NCBI GenBank assembly: GCA_039602395.1 | Contig: JBCNJP010000010.1 | Span: 31,599,409 to 31,663,408, forward strand | DNA length: 64,000 nt | Direction: 5' to 3' | From: Deinandra increscens subsp. villosa | Taxonomy: Eukaryota; Streptophyta; Magnoliopsida; Asterales; Asteraceae | In this document: one piece after another, positions 44,830 to 56,296 of the stretch | Layout: every line of letters begins with the position of its first letter | Position numbering within the stretch: position 1 is the first letter of the stretch | Notes under the pieces: generated by a model | What the model was told of the DNA's origin: nothing | The model's database searches: none | The model's input: only the letters and a program-made list of their open reading frames with translations | Position numbers and translations under genes: made by a program

Positions 44830-47268
44830 TCTTTCACTCTGTGTAGGAACGATCAAGGAGGATTATCACTAACGTTTTTATTACTAATTTGTTTGTTGAT
44901 AAGTGATTGTTCCAGGCACAGTTTAGGAGACGTATCTTCATGTCATGTCAAGTAATCTATACAATGGAAGGTATGTCTCTTTGAGAGGTAAAATGTCAAA
45001 ATCAGCATGAATGGTACTGTTCTTAACTTGGTTGTTTGAATGATGAGGCAGCAAAGGGTCTTTTGAGTCAAACCTATTTCATTAAAGTTTCAATTAAGCT
45101 GTTGATTGATTACGTGTTTGACTTCAAATGCAACGAAGTGTGCATGTCATGAAACCCAATTTTCAAATATTTTCAAATCAATACTTTGAAAGTTAGCTTG
45201 GCCAGATATCTTCAAAATTTTGTGTTTTGTTCTTTTAAGTGTGTTTGTGTGTTTTATTTTTATTTAAAAAAAAAAACTGAAAAATGATGTTCACAAGATT
45301 GTGACATTAAAAATCAAAAAGCAAGGGGAAGAAATGTAAAGATGAAGAAAAAGTTGACCCCTCAAAAATAGTGTGCTTTTTAATTTTTAATTGTTTGTGC
45401 CTTGTTTCTGAGAAGTTTAGGGGAAGTAAATTGAATGCACAGATTGGAGATGGCTGACACGCGTAAGGCGGAAGTGAAAGGCAAGCTCCACGGTGATATG
45501 CTCGGTAGGCTCGACCTAAACTTATGACCTCCAATGAAAGTGCAGTGAACTTAAAAGATATATATGTTTAGTTTCCCATCCCAGGTTGCATGGTTTAAAA
45601 GACTGAGTCCCAGCAAAAACGGGTTGAGAGTGGTAATTATACCTAGTATTCACTCTCTCACACGCCATGTCTCTGCTGTCATGACTACACCACATAATAA
45701 AAAGAAAAGAAAAAGAAATGAAAAAAAAATGAAAAAGAAAAGAAAATGAAAAATAATCACTCAGTTGGTCTTCTTTGCGTGCTTAGCGGCCGACCTGATC
45801 ATCAACTGATGGTTAATGAAAATAAGTGGTAGTTATAGCCGTGGTGCATGGTTCCTCAAGTTGGGGGTTTGTGAATCCTCAATAAACTCTGAGGTTGGGT
45901 AGGTTTTGCTGTGTACGCTTGGGTGTGGGGACAATTAAACATGACGGTAATAATGTACTATATTAAACATGACGCATTCGGTTGGGATTAAACGGGTTTG
46001 AGTTTAAAGCGGACAAACATACCGGCAATCACCTGGACTAGTTGAGTAACTGAAGCTGAAAAGGGTTCCTCAGTCAGATTCATACGGTTTGATCCCTTGT
46101 AAACTTTCTCATGTTTGGTTTGGTAAGTATTTGTTTAGTTTATATCTTTCGTGTGTGAGTTGTTAAGTTCTTTTTGGTGTGTTTTCGTCTTGGCCAGGTT
46201 GATTTGAGAAGTCAAAATGTGTTTTTCATGGGTTTTAATGCATGACAATATGCCCCCGACAGATCTTGCCAAATTTTTAGGGGAAGGAGTATGGGATAAT
46301 AAGTATTATCCGAAGGGAACTCGAGGATGATACTTATTATCTATTGGAAAAGACTTCCTCTGTCAGATCTTGACAAAGTTTTAGGGGAAAGAGGGAGGAT
46401 AATAAGTATTATCCGAAGGGAACTCGAGGATGATACTTATTATCTAATGAAAAGACTTCCATAATACATAGTATCCGAAGGGAACTCGAGGACAATATGT
46501 ATTATCTCAAGGGAAGTCCTTAGCTGAGGGGAAGTAATCAGCTAAGGGGAAGTCTTTAGAGGTCTTGGGTTCAGGGGAAGTTTTATAGAAAACCCGTAAT
46601 CTATATTAGGGTTTTTGGTTAAAATTATGTTAATTTGAATCAACTGAACAGATGATAATTACCTTCTAACCCAAAGACCAGTCATCACATGTCTGGTAGT
46701 GTATATTTTTTCAAATGTGTGTCAGACAGGTTGATGATAGAAAGATGTTGCTGCTGCTCAAGTTAAAGAACCAGCCGGACAAGACTTCCAACTGAATAAG
46801 CAACTGTTCAGGGGAAGTTGTTGGTGTCTTTACACGTTTTCAAAAGCTTCAAAAGTTTTTCAAAGAAAATGCTCACAAGTTTAGGGGAAGCTGAAGATTT
46901 CAAGTCAATCTTTGAAAAAGAAAATGATACAGAGAGCGGTCAGAGTTCATGAAGTTTGAAGTTCAACAATCAAGGTCTTCACAGTTAGAGGTTTTTCAAA
47001 ATTTAACCTCTAATTGTTTTGAAGATTCAAGACAGTTACCGAAGATTCAGCAAGAACCAATTCTTTCAAGAGAAGCAAGTCAATGAGAATCCTCCTCTCA
47101 TTAACTTGTTCATTTCAAGAAGTTCAAGCTGATGCTGATCAAGAGGAAGTCCCAAGTGCCCGTCATGAAACCCATTGAAGATTTCTGCGGAAAGAATCTT
47201 CATCAACATCCATGCCAGCCAGTCAAGAAGAAGAAGTTCAAAGATCGAAGACATTTAATATCACAAGC
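44830..47268 (+). other. Copia 3' non-coding region
   Basis: 2.4 kb without pol or envelope frames. It is rich in AGGGGAAGT-type words from 46250 on, with three hairpins at 46295-46506. The small frames (45307-45534, 45564-45749, 47066-47254) have no domains. Where related complete elements carry pol, this one has only this spacer. Confidence 0.65.
46295..46506 (+). repeat. Three hairpins with constant loop in the copia 3' region
   Basis: Arms ATAATAAGTATTATCC / GGATGATACTTATTAT at 46296-46340 and again at 46399-46443. A third at 46461-46505 has arms ATAATACATAGTATCC / GGACAATATGTATTAT. The loop GAAGGGAACTCGA is the same in all three. In the third copy two adjacent pairs differ on both sides and still match. 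Confidence 0.8.
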
Positions 47269-47280
47269 CTAGGGGAAGAT
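47269..47280 (+). promoter_or_regulatory. Copia polypurine tract
   Basis: CTAGGGGAAGAT immediately before the 3' LTR. Confidence 0.8.
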
Positions 47281-47700
47281 TGTAGAGGCTAGATTATGAG
47301 GCTTGTAATATTAAATAAGTTGGGCTGGGCTTAGAGGGTCTAATTAGAATCATAGGCTAGTTTGCTATTGTATTTAGGCTAGTTTATGATTGGGTTTGGG
47401 TTTACTATTGGGTTTATGATCCACAAGGGGCCCAATAGTAAACCCATTAGGGATCCTATATAAACTCCATGTGGTTCTCCTTTGTAGGGTTGCTGGTTTA
47501 CGATTGAGTGAAGAGCCAAGGAGGTTTACGATTTGTGTTTTGTACCCGACAAGTTTACTTGTGTGCAAGATCAAGCTTTTATCGATTATTCATCGTTTTC
47601 TTGTGTTCTCTTCTACTTTCTTCTTGAATCAATCACTTACGAGGATTCCGCACTCGTTTGTGATTAAAATATCGTGATTAGTTGTTGTTTCGGACCTACA
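47281..47700 (+). repeat. Copia 3' LTR (420 bp)
   Basis: Same length as the 5' LTR. The differences I counted are three C/T sites (within GAGGGTCTAATT, TAAACTCCATG and AGGGTTGCTGG). The TATA box is at 47457. ATAAT follows. Confidence 0.95.
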
Positions 47701-48330
47701 ATAATGAATCTCGCAATCATAATCTTTAATCAGCTCCAACCACCTTCGCTGCCTCATATTTAACTCCTTCTGATCAAACAAATATTTAAAGCTTTTGTGA
47801 TCAGTATAGATGGTGCACGGAATGCCATATAAATAGTGCCGCCAAATTTTTAAGGCGAACACCACCGCTGCCAACTCAAGATCATGAGTTGGATAATTAA
47901 CCTCGTTGCTTTTCAATTGCCTCGAAGCATAGGCTATCACCCTACCCCGCTGCATAAGTACACACCCCAAGCCGAGGTATGACGCATCCGAATATATCAC
48001 CAAATCCTCTATCCCATCGGGTAAAGCTAACACGGGAGCATGAGTTAACTTTTCCTTTAAGGTCCGAAAAGACTCTTCTTGTTTTTCACCCCATTCAAAT
48101 TTCACATCCTTCCTTGTAAGTCGAGTCAATGGCAAGGCTATTTTGGAGAAGTCTTGAATAAATCTCCTATAGTAGCCTGCCAATCCTAAGAAACTCCGGA
48201 TTTCAGTCGGGTTCTTAGGTGTTCTCCATCCCGCTACTGCTTCGACCTTGGTAGGGTCTACTAATACCCCTTCAGCATTCACCACATGTCCCAAAAACTG
48301 TACCTCCCGTAACCAAAAGGCACACTTCGA
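47701..48330 (-). pseudogene. G2 RT C-terminus and RNase H
   Basis: The minus-strand frame carries the RT thumb (TEIRSFLGLAGYYRRFIQDF) and RNase H (LVIYSDASYLGLGCVLMQ, YTDHKSFKYLFDQKE, RRWLELIKDYDCEIHY). It stops being gypsy at 47701, where the copia element begins; the remaining residues of the open frame are copia LTR. A one-base shift near 48325 separates it from the upstream RT frame. Confidence 0.9.
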
Positions 48331-48745
48331 GAACTTCGCATAGTTTCTCCCGCCTTAAAGTTTCCAACACCTCATGCAAGTGTTGGGCATGCTCTTCCTC
48401 GCTCCGCGAATATACCAAAATGTCATCAATAAACACAATAACGGATCGATCTAACATCGGCTTACATACGCGGTTCATGAGGTCCATGAAAGCCGCTGGT
48501 GCGTTAGTCAATCCGAAGGACATTACTAGGAACTCGTAATGCCCATACCGCGTTCGAAAAGCTGTCTTTGGGACATCCTCCTCTCTCACCTTCAGCTGAT
48601 GGTACCCTGATCTTAAATCGATCTTGGAGAACCAACTCGCCCCTTGTAACTGGTCAAACATATCATCGATTCGAGGCAAGGGATATTTGTTCTTCACGGT
48701 CAGCTTATTCAGCTCACGGTAGTCTAACACATCCTTAGACTACCG
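48331..48745 (-). pseudogene. G2 reverse transcriptase core
   Basis: YRELNKLTVKNKYPLPRIDD, KIDLRSGYHQLKVREEDVPK, SFGLTNAPAAFMDLMN and VIVFIDDILVYSRSEEEHAQ give the RT palm, with both catalytic Asp motifs intact. It is bounded by one frameshift on each side (about 48745 and 48330). The tail CEVLEVCLLVTGG is out-of-frame noise. Confidence 0.9.
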
Positions 48746-49338
48746 TCTTTCTTCTTCACAAATAACACCGGTGCACCCCAAGGGGATACACTTGGCCGAA
48801 TGAATCCCTTATCAAGCAATTCCTACAGTTGCTTCATCAATTCTTGCATTTCAGTAGGGGCCAGCCGATACGGAGCTCGTGCCACCGGCTTTGCCTCAGG
48901 TACCAATTCGATCCGAAATTCCACATCCCTATCCGGTGGTATACCCGGAAGGTCTTCAGGAAATACGTCTAAGAATTCTTGCACAACGGGTACCGCTTCT
49001 GCTTTATTATTTTCACGTTCGGTATCCACCACATATGCCATATAGGATTTACACCCATGTTGGATGTATTTCCTTGCCTCCATTACTGAACACAACGTGA
49101 TCTCATTCTTTCTTTCTCCTTGCACAACAACCTGCTTCCCGCTCGGTGATATTAATTCAATCACCTTGCGGTTACACACCACATTGGCTTGGTATTTCGA
49201 TAACCAATCCATTCCCACTATCACCTTGAATTCTCCCATCATCATTGGTATTAAATCAATAGAGTAATCTTCATCTTCTATAGAGATTTTACAATCACGA
49301 TTCACATCAAAGACTAAGACACTCTTGTTATCTGCTAT
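48746..49338 (-). pseudogene. G2 protease C-terminal part and RT N-terminus
   Basis: This continues the gag-protease frame after an in-frame TAA at 49339. It has VIVGMDWLSKYQANVVC, the block typical of the end of gypsy protease, and YRLAPTEMQELMKQL at the start of RT. A second in-frame stop (TAG, at about 48823) follows MKQL, and RT resumes downstream. Confidence 0.88.
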
Positions 49339-50607
49339 TTATACTTCTAAGGGCACAGACAGCTTGTTAATAACAAAAGAAGGGTGACGAGTAAAATCAT
49401 AAGAAACAAATGACCTACTCGCCCCCGTATCAAAAAATACATAAGCAGGGATAGCATTGACAAGAAAGATACCTGTCACTACCCCCGGATCCACCTTTCC
49501 CTCCTCCACGGTCAGCTGATAGGATCTTCCTCTCGCTCGAGGAATATCCGGCTTCACTCCGCTTTGACCCGCCCCCGTACTCGGGTTTGGGCATTCACTC
49601 TTTTTATGGCCCGTCTTTCCGCATCCGAAACATAACCGTGCAGGGCTAGGACATTGTGCTATATTGTGCCCTGTTTTCCCACAACCATAGCACTGCTTTG
49701 TTAAAAAGAAACATTCCCCCTTATGCGCTCTCCCACAATGTGGGCAACCAGACGACCCACCCTTCTTGTTTTCAGCCTTCTTGGGTGATTCATTCACCCT
49801 TGGTTTCTTATTTGGGGTAGAACTGCTTTCTACTCCCCTCTTCTCGCCTCTTTCCACCTGCTTTTTCAGCTCCAATTCTCTCTCTCGACAAGCATTGATC
49901 AGCTCCCCGAGAGTCACACATCGGGAAGCATTAATGAATTCCCTAAAATCAGCATTCAGCATGTTGTTAAATTGGTAGATCTTTTGCTTCTCTGTTCTCA
50001 GCAGCTCTTTACAGAATTTCACTCGATCCAGGAAGTAACTGATTACCTCCCCGATCGGTTGTCCCTTCTTTTGGCGAAACTGCATCAACTCATCTTGTAT
50101 TTTGTTTACCTCAGAATCAGGGCTATGATATACCGCAAACACTGCTTTAAACACTTCCCAATTCATGGCCTTTATGACCTCCTTTCCCTTTTCCTCACGT
50201 GTCATATCCCACCAGTCTTTGGCATGCGACCGGAGTTGCCCGGTTGCAAACATTACTTGATCCTCCGACCCACAGTGACTTCGCTCAAATACCGCTTCAA
50301 TTTCCGCTAGCCAGCGATAACAGGCTATCGGATCCGCCTCACTAGTATATAGGGGAGGCTTACACGCCATGAAGTCTTTGTAAGTACACCTCCCCTTGTC
50401 TTTCTTTCCACTTCCTTCCGCCATAAGGTCATTCCTCATCGATTCCAGCTTCTTTTCCAATGCCTCCATCAAGGCATTTTCCATTTGACCCACATGGGTC
50501 CGTACCGCTGTTTCCACCGAGGTCTCAATCTCATCTGAGATTAGCTTCTTCACTTCTGCAATCATGGGCTCGGTAAGAGCCCCAGCTGGGTTGTTTTCAT
50601 CCGCCAT
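49339..50607 (-). pseudogene. G2 gag and protease N-terminus
   Basis: 422 codons. Gag capsid blocks: CTYKDFMACKPPLYTSEADP, CYRWLAEIEAVFERSHC, RSHAKDWWDMTREEKG. Zinc knuckles CYGCGKTGHNIAQC and CFGCGKTGHKKSEC at about residues 305-335 are both complete, and a CPHCGRAHKGEC lies just before. The protease begins YVFFDTGASRSF with its catalytic Asp. The frame is closed by a premature TAA. Unlike R1 and G0, gag has no gap before CTYKD. Confidence 0.92.
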
Positions 50608-50850
50608 AGTAAACTGAAAGTTTACAATAGGTTAGCATCATCATCACATACTTCCGCTTTTCAATCACTAAAAATTTTCAGCTTAACCATTTAAAATGGT
50701 CCATACCGCACATTTCATCATTCAATATCAGAACATATAATTTGAATTACTTACCGGGTCAGAAGATCGAACCTTAAACCGAACATCTTTCCCCATCACG
50801 AGCACTTGGTTTGAGTTCAAGTGCCCCCATGACACTTGAATCCCTCAAAT
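50608..50850 (-). other. G2 leader
   Basis: About 240 bases between PBS and gag. No extra ORF, unlike R1, F and G0. Confidence 0.6.
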
Positions 50851-50852
50851 CG

Positions 50853-50867
50853 TGGCTCTGATACCAA
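50853..50867 (-). promoter_or_regulatory. G2 primer binding site
   Basis: The plus strand reads GGCTCTGATACCA, so the element strand reads TGGTATCAGAGCC next to the 5' LTR, for initiator methionine tRNA. Confidence 0.9.
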
Positions 50868-50869
50868 CT

Positions 50870-53044
50870 TGTAACACCCCACCCGTAACCTCAACCAGAT
50901 TGTCGTTTCAAAAATACGGGTTTTAAAATTTCATTACTTAACTTGGCATACGAGCTATAATCACAATAATTATCCAAAAGATTTATACGTTACTTCATAA
51001 AATATCAGAGTATGCGTTTACATTCATAAACATCGATAGGTTAACCACACGTTGACAAATTTCCCCAAAAGTTCGATGTTCGAATCCAAAAGCTCCATGC
51101 TCGATCCTGACCCGTCATTTCGACTTACTACCTGTCACCAATACTAGTAACACGTTAGTACTGATAACAGGACACCCCAACAATTGAAACCATACAACAA
51201 ATAATAGAAAAACAGCCAAAAACCCGTATTAAAAAAAACTGGCCTGCGTATGATACGCGCTGCTGCGTATCATTTGAAAACTGGGCTTGCGTATGATACG
51301 CGCTGCTGCGTATCATACGCCCCTCTTCCTTCAAATCAGGCGTACGACCCTGCGTAGTCAGTACCTGGTGCATAGGAGTATTCCAGGGCTGCGTATGATA
51401 CGCCCACCTGCGTATCATACGCACCTCGCTGTTCTATTTTGATTTTTGGGCATTCTTTACAGCTCAAAATTCTAAGATAAACTATACATACCTGCTCACG
51501 AATCCCCCTAACCCATTTACAGCCCATAAGTCATCAATGTTCACGAAACGGGTCAAATTGTCAAGTCTATCAACCCAACCCGTTTGACCCCGTTAAGACC
51601 CAACCCATGCTAATTCTTACTTCTAACCAATTAGTAATTCAAATTAGACATCTTTACACACAAGTAATATTCATGTGTGGCTACACTACTCAAATACACG
51701 TATAAGCACACCTTACAATTTAACCAACTAAACATGAAGTTAGTTAGTTTCACCCTTCTCTTGACACAAGTTCCCTTGTATCAAGTTAACACACTCACCC
51801 GAAGGTGCAATCACTGCTTTTGGTTATTGCTAACCCCTCCTGGTCCAAGATCACGCGGACCTTCCAACAATCACACCTAACCCATTCGGGTTCATTCTCC
51901 TCTATCACACTTGGGACCATTACTCTAATGGCACCCTTATTTCATCAAGAACATAACCACAACATGACACTTTCATGCCATTCAATCAATTTAAGCTATT
52001 ATTACTACTCAAACATGATACACATACATTCTACGCATTCAATTATCTACCCGTGTTACCTTTAAACTTTATTCTTGCCTTCACGTTGGTGACTTGTAGT
52101 TCCACCCGCTTCACCTACATTCATTACATTGTTTAGTTTACCATTGTATACTCATGGATCACACAATTATCATACCAATCACCTAAACAACTCATGAAAT
52201 CAGCATACACACAAGTTCATTCTCATTCAAGCATTTCATCAAACACCTTATGTGCATAAATGGTGTTCTAAATGTTTAGAAGCTTACATGTTGCCATTCC
52301 ACGCATAGATTACTACATATCATAAAATTCAGCTTTTACACCAAATCTAATACTTCCAACAAGTCTATTAACATACATGGACCACAATTAACCAACCCAA
52401 ATCTCCCATTCACCATGGGTTTCGAATTCTATAGGGTGGGGCTTCACCCAACCTAATTTCTACTAAACATGCATACAATCAATCATGCAAGATGGAATTA
52501 AGCATCAACTTAACTCACAAACACATTTACCACGGATTTCATGCAACAATTTGACCTTAGATTCAAATCCATAAAATCACCTACATCTAGAATCCACTTA
52601 CTTGGTCAAGAACTCAAGAAATAAAGATGGAATTGAGGTATAGGGGACCTCCTAAACCCGAATTCAGCTTCCTCCTTCCTAGTTAGCCCCTCCTTCACCT
52701 TCAATTTGGAGATTCTTCAAGAACTAGGGCTTTACCCCCTCCCTCACTCTCTCTGTCGCGACTTCTAAGTCTGGGGGAATCCCAGACTTGTTTTCTCCTA
52801 TTAAATTTTCAGCTATGGTCCCTCTAATATCATGTTTTATAAAATTTAGCCAAAACCCTCATTTACACAATTAATCCTCCAACTTTCCTTTAGTTTTAAC
52901 ATCTATTAGTAAAGTTAACTTTTTAACTAAGAATCCCCATTAAATAACCCGGTTAACCTTCTAAACCCGCTTATTACTCTAAACCCCAAGTAAATCATAA
53001 TTAGAATTAAAAACCCAATTTATTACGAAACTCGGGATGTTACA
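50870..53044 (-). repeat. G2 5' LTR (2,175 bp)
   Basis: TGTAACACCCCACCC to CTCGGGATGTTACA on the plus strand. It is 18 bp longer than the 3' LTR because of a GTTAAGACCCAAC-containing stretch near 51590. GTATT follows. Confidence 0.95.
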
Positions 53045-54339
53045 GTATTATGATGTATTCGAAACTTGTATTATTGGTGAATCCTTTTTTATCACCGGAC
53101 AAATGTTTATGTTGGTCTGAACAATTGTGGACAAGAATTGATTACTGTGACAACCCGTAAAAAATCTAAGGTCAAACCTATACTTTCACCGTATAAATAT
53201 ACGTATATACATGTGCATAACTTAATTTAATAGTATTATTAGTAAACACTATGCACGTAAACGTCCAACCTTGACAATTCACACGTTTGTAATGGATAAA
53301 CATACCCGTAACTAAAAGGAAATTCAACCAGGTGATTTGGTGGAATTTTAATAATAAGAAAAATAAAATATAAATGACTTTTATATTTTTCTTAAAACGG
53401 TGTCGTAGCACATCATACCGACACCCAAAAAAAACACTTTAAACGAATATTTTATTTTAAACTTTAGTTAGTTTTGACTACGAAAAATATTTGAGCTTAA
53501 AACAATTTAAACAAATTATTTATTTTCCTGGACGCGGTACGCGAGCAAATAATATAAATAAAAGATGAAACTTCTAAATAATCAAATTACGACTAAAACA
53601 AAAATTGTTTATCAATATATGAGTTTCGTAATTAATTTAGAAACTCGTCCCAATCAAAACGCCAGAACGATTCGATGTGATTCGTCCGTATGACGAATTG
53701 GGCCCAATTCGGCCCAACACCGCGAAATAAGCGAACCGAGCCCATAAATAAAGCCCAACGGGTCCCCCGACACTTTTAAGTTCAATTTTAGTAAATACTG
53801 AATCAAACCGCGCAAAAATCGGATAAGGCCTCGTGTACCGGCCTGACACGAACAGTACCGGCCTGACACCCGTTCTCCACATTTTTGGCCCATTTAAAGT
53901 CTCCATCGACTTTGAATTAATTATTTTATGATGACACTACATTTATATTGGTAAATTTTATAAAATAATTAAGAAAAGTGTTAAATTTTATAAAAAATTA
54001 ACACCCCCTAAATCTTCTAACCACACCACCTAAACTATAGTTAGCCTATAACCTAACTATGGTTAAATAAATAACACATGTTGAAAATCAAAATTGAAAG
54101 ATCTGCACTCAACCACACCCATCCCCTTTTACCCATCTTCACACTCAATCACCCCTCCAAAACCCCAACTCACAACACAAGCTTCCACCACACGTCCTCC
54201 GTCTCTTCTCCTTTCTTCGGCCGACACCAGCCACCATCACCCAGTCGTCGATCGGCAGTCTGCTGCTGCCGTTGTCCGTCGCCAGCAACCACCCCACCAC
54301 CTCCTGTCTGCCGCTGCAGCACTTCCCAACCGCACCACC

Positions 54340-54580
54340 GCCACCTCCGTAACCATCATCAACCGCCACCACCCTTATCATCATCGCCTACCGCCACCAC
54401 TATCATCATCATCGCCAACCTCCACCATTATCATCATCATCCACCACCATCAACACCGACCACCACCACCACCGATCGCGGCTGCCACCACCAACCAAAG
54501 CTACAACCACCATCACGATCATCTTCATCATCATTCGACGCCATCACCACCACCACCTTTGTCATCATCATCATCACGCA
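54340..54580 (+). repeat. CAC/CAT trinucleotide-rich stretch
   Basis: Dense CACCAC, CATCAT and CCGCCAC runs. The two overlapping 179-codon frames (54078-54617 and 54094-54633), rich in Pro, His and Thr, are products of this composition. Confidence 0.8.
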
Positions 54581-54584
54581 CACA

Positions 54585-54615
54585 TATAAATATATATATA
54601 GGTGTATATATATAT
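54585..54615. repeat. (TA)n tract, interrupted
   Basis: TATA runs flanking the left end of C4. Confidence 0.8.
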
Positions 54616-54791
54616 AGGGTTAGGTTCAAATGATAACTTTTTGTTTTGAGAACTTTTGAGAACTAAATCACAACCACAAATTTCAAGGGGACCACTACAA
54701 TTCATGGGAGGGGGGATACATGTAAATAAACTTGTGGCTCAAATTAGTTCTTTTTAGTTCTCAAATCAAATTGGTTCTCAAATGATCCTCT

Positions 54792-54795
<4 letters not shown>
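54616..54795 (-). mobile_element. Short TIR element, family C, copy 4
   Basis: About 180 bp, same orientation as copy 3. It begins AGGGTTAGGTTCAAATGATA and ends GTTCTCAAATGATCCTCTCC. It is inserted in the 4.46 kb solo LTR, so it is younger than that LTR. Confidence 0.88.

Positions 54796-54858
<63 letters not shown>
54796..54858. repeat. (TA)n tract
   Basis: A roughly 60 bp TA run to the right of C4. It yields the YIYIYI frames seen here. Confidence 0.9.
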
Positions 54859-54859
<1 letters not shown>

Positions 54860-56253
54860 AGAAATGAAAGACAAAAAGAAAAATAAAAAAATAGAAACAT
54901 AATAGTAGCCGCGCGTTCTTTTTCATCAGACACATAAGTTTGATATATATATTTTTTTTTGTTTTGGTACAAAACAACCTCAATAGCCCCAAACGACCAC
55001 CATTTCTCCATCATCGGACCACCATCGAGCCACCCTTTCACCACCAACGGCTAGTACACCTAGCCACCTCCCAAACGGCCTCAACGTTTGCCCCTACCGG
55101 TCACCGTAAACCACTGAGAACTAGCCCGCAAAAGGCCACTTTACCTTTCGGGTGAAACTTTAAAAACTCGACATTTTTCGATCAGATCTACGGAGATATT
55201 CTCACCTCTTTCAGTTCATCACCTAGCCTAGTGCTAGAGGTAAAAGTCTAAACTTTTCAATTTAATAATTTTCGTTGTTCGTTTTTTATATTCATAATCA
55301 CCAAAGCGAGTCTTGACACTCCACCCACTAAATATATATAAATAAACAAATCGTTCTAAATATTAAACTAACGTTAATATTTAAGCACTTATGACACAAT
55401 ATATATTTTGACAATCGTTGGGAGGACTAAATATGTTATAGACCAAGTGGTATAAAAACTAACTCGGGGACCGTCAAGGTGACACATTGGACTAAAAATA
55501 TATAAACAAATATATTTTGAACATAAAATATAAGGTATATATTTTGACTATGTGTTATAAAAATAGGTTTACTTTTTTTAAAACATATATATTCTTGAGT
55601 GCCGAGCGTTTTGGACTCATAATTAATAACCAAATACTCATATTTTATATCTCATTTTCTTTAATAACTTGAAATATTTATTTAAAGTTATTACAACCGG
55701 TAATATTTAAGGACTTAAATATTAGTTTTCATATCGTATTACTTGACAAAATACTTATATATATAATATATTAATTCCAGACGCTGGACCTAAAATATAC
55801 GGTGTTATATTTTGAACTTACTCAATGTGAAACTTATATATTGTTACAAATATATTTTCTTAAAAGTGTTAAAAACACATCAGATATCTCACTTTAATAT
55901 TTTATTATTTTTTAAACATAATTTAGAAAAACTATTTGAGATAACATAAACATAATAATATTTACGGAGTTAAATATTAATTATCATAACGATCATTCGT
56001 CAGATACCTGTATCGTATAGCGGCGAAGCCAACGACTAAATTTCTAAAAAAATATAAAGACTTGTATTTTTCTAGAATCTTGAGAATGTTGAAACATATA
56101 TCATTTCTATAAGTTATATATATATTTGCATAAATATTTCTATGACTTATATATAATTATTGTCTAAAATTTTGAACTCAAGCTTAAGATATATAACGTG
56201 AACTACAAATAATAAAATACTTTATTATTTGTTTCGATGTTCAAAACTTGATC

Positions 56254-56256
<3 letters not shown>

Positions 56257-56295
<39 letters not shown>
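56257..56295. repeat. (TA)n tract without an adjacent element
   Basis: The only long TA tract in the window with no foldback element next to it. Confidence 0.85.

Positions 56296-56296
<1 letters not shown>

Larger units (their letters stand above)
41654..47700 (+). mobile_element. SIRE-like Ty1/copia-type element, gag only (6.05 kb)
   Basis: Two 420 bp LTRs differing at three positions by my count, a PBS, a polypurine tract and an ATAAT target duplication (41649-41653 and 47701-47705). It encodes one gag-like frame and no protease, integrase, RT or RNase H. The gag style and the AGGGGAAGT-rich 3' region suggest the SIRE/Maximus branch of copia, which is inference. It must depend on enzymes from a relative. 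It interrupts G2. Confidence 0.9.
37566..53044 (-). mobile_element. Complete Ty3/gypsy element G2 (15.5 kb with nested insertions)
   Basis: Minus-strand element with both LTRs, flanked by GTATT at 37561-37565 and 53045-53049. It contains gag, protease, RT, RNase H, integrase and chromodomain regions, the PBS and the polypurine tract, interrupted by a copia element in RNase H/integrase linker sequence and by a 375 bp inverted duplication in the integrase. By hand count the LTRs differ at roughly 30-35 of 2,157 positions plus one 18 bp indel (about 1.5%), so the insertion is young on a plant time scale, yet the coding region already has several stops and frameshifts. Confidence 0.92.

Noticed and set aside
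54078..54633. Two overlapping 179-codon Pro/His/Thr-rich frames
   Set aside because: Both come from CAC/CAT trinucleotide runs inside a solo LTR and have no domain or conserved start.
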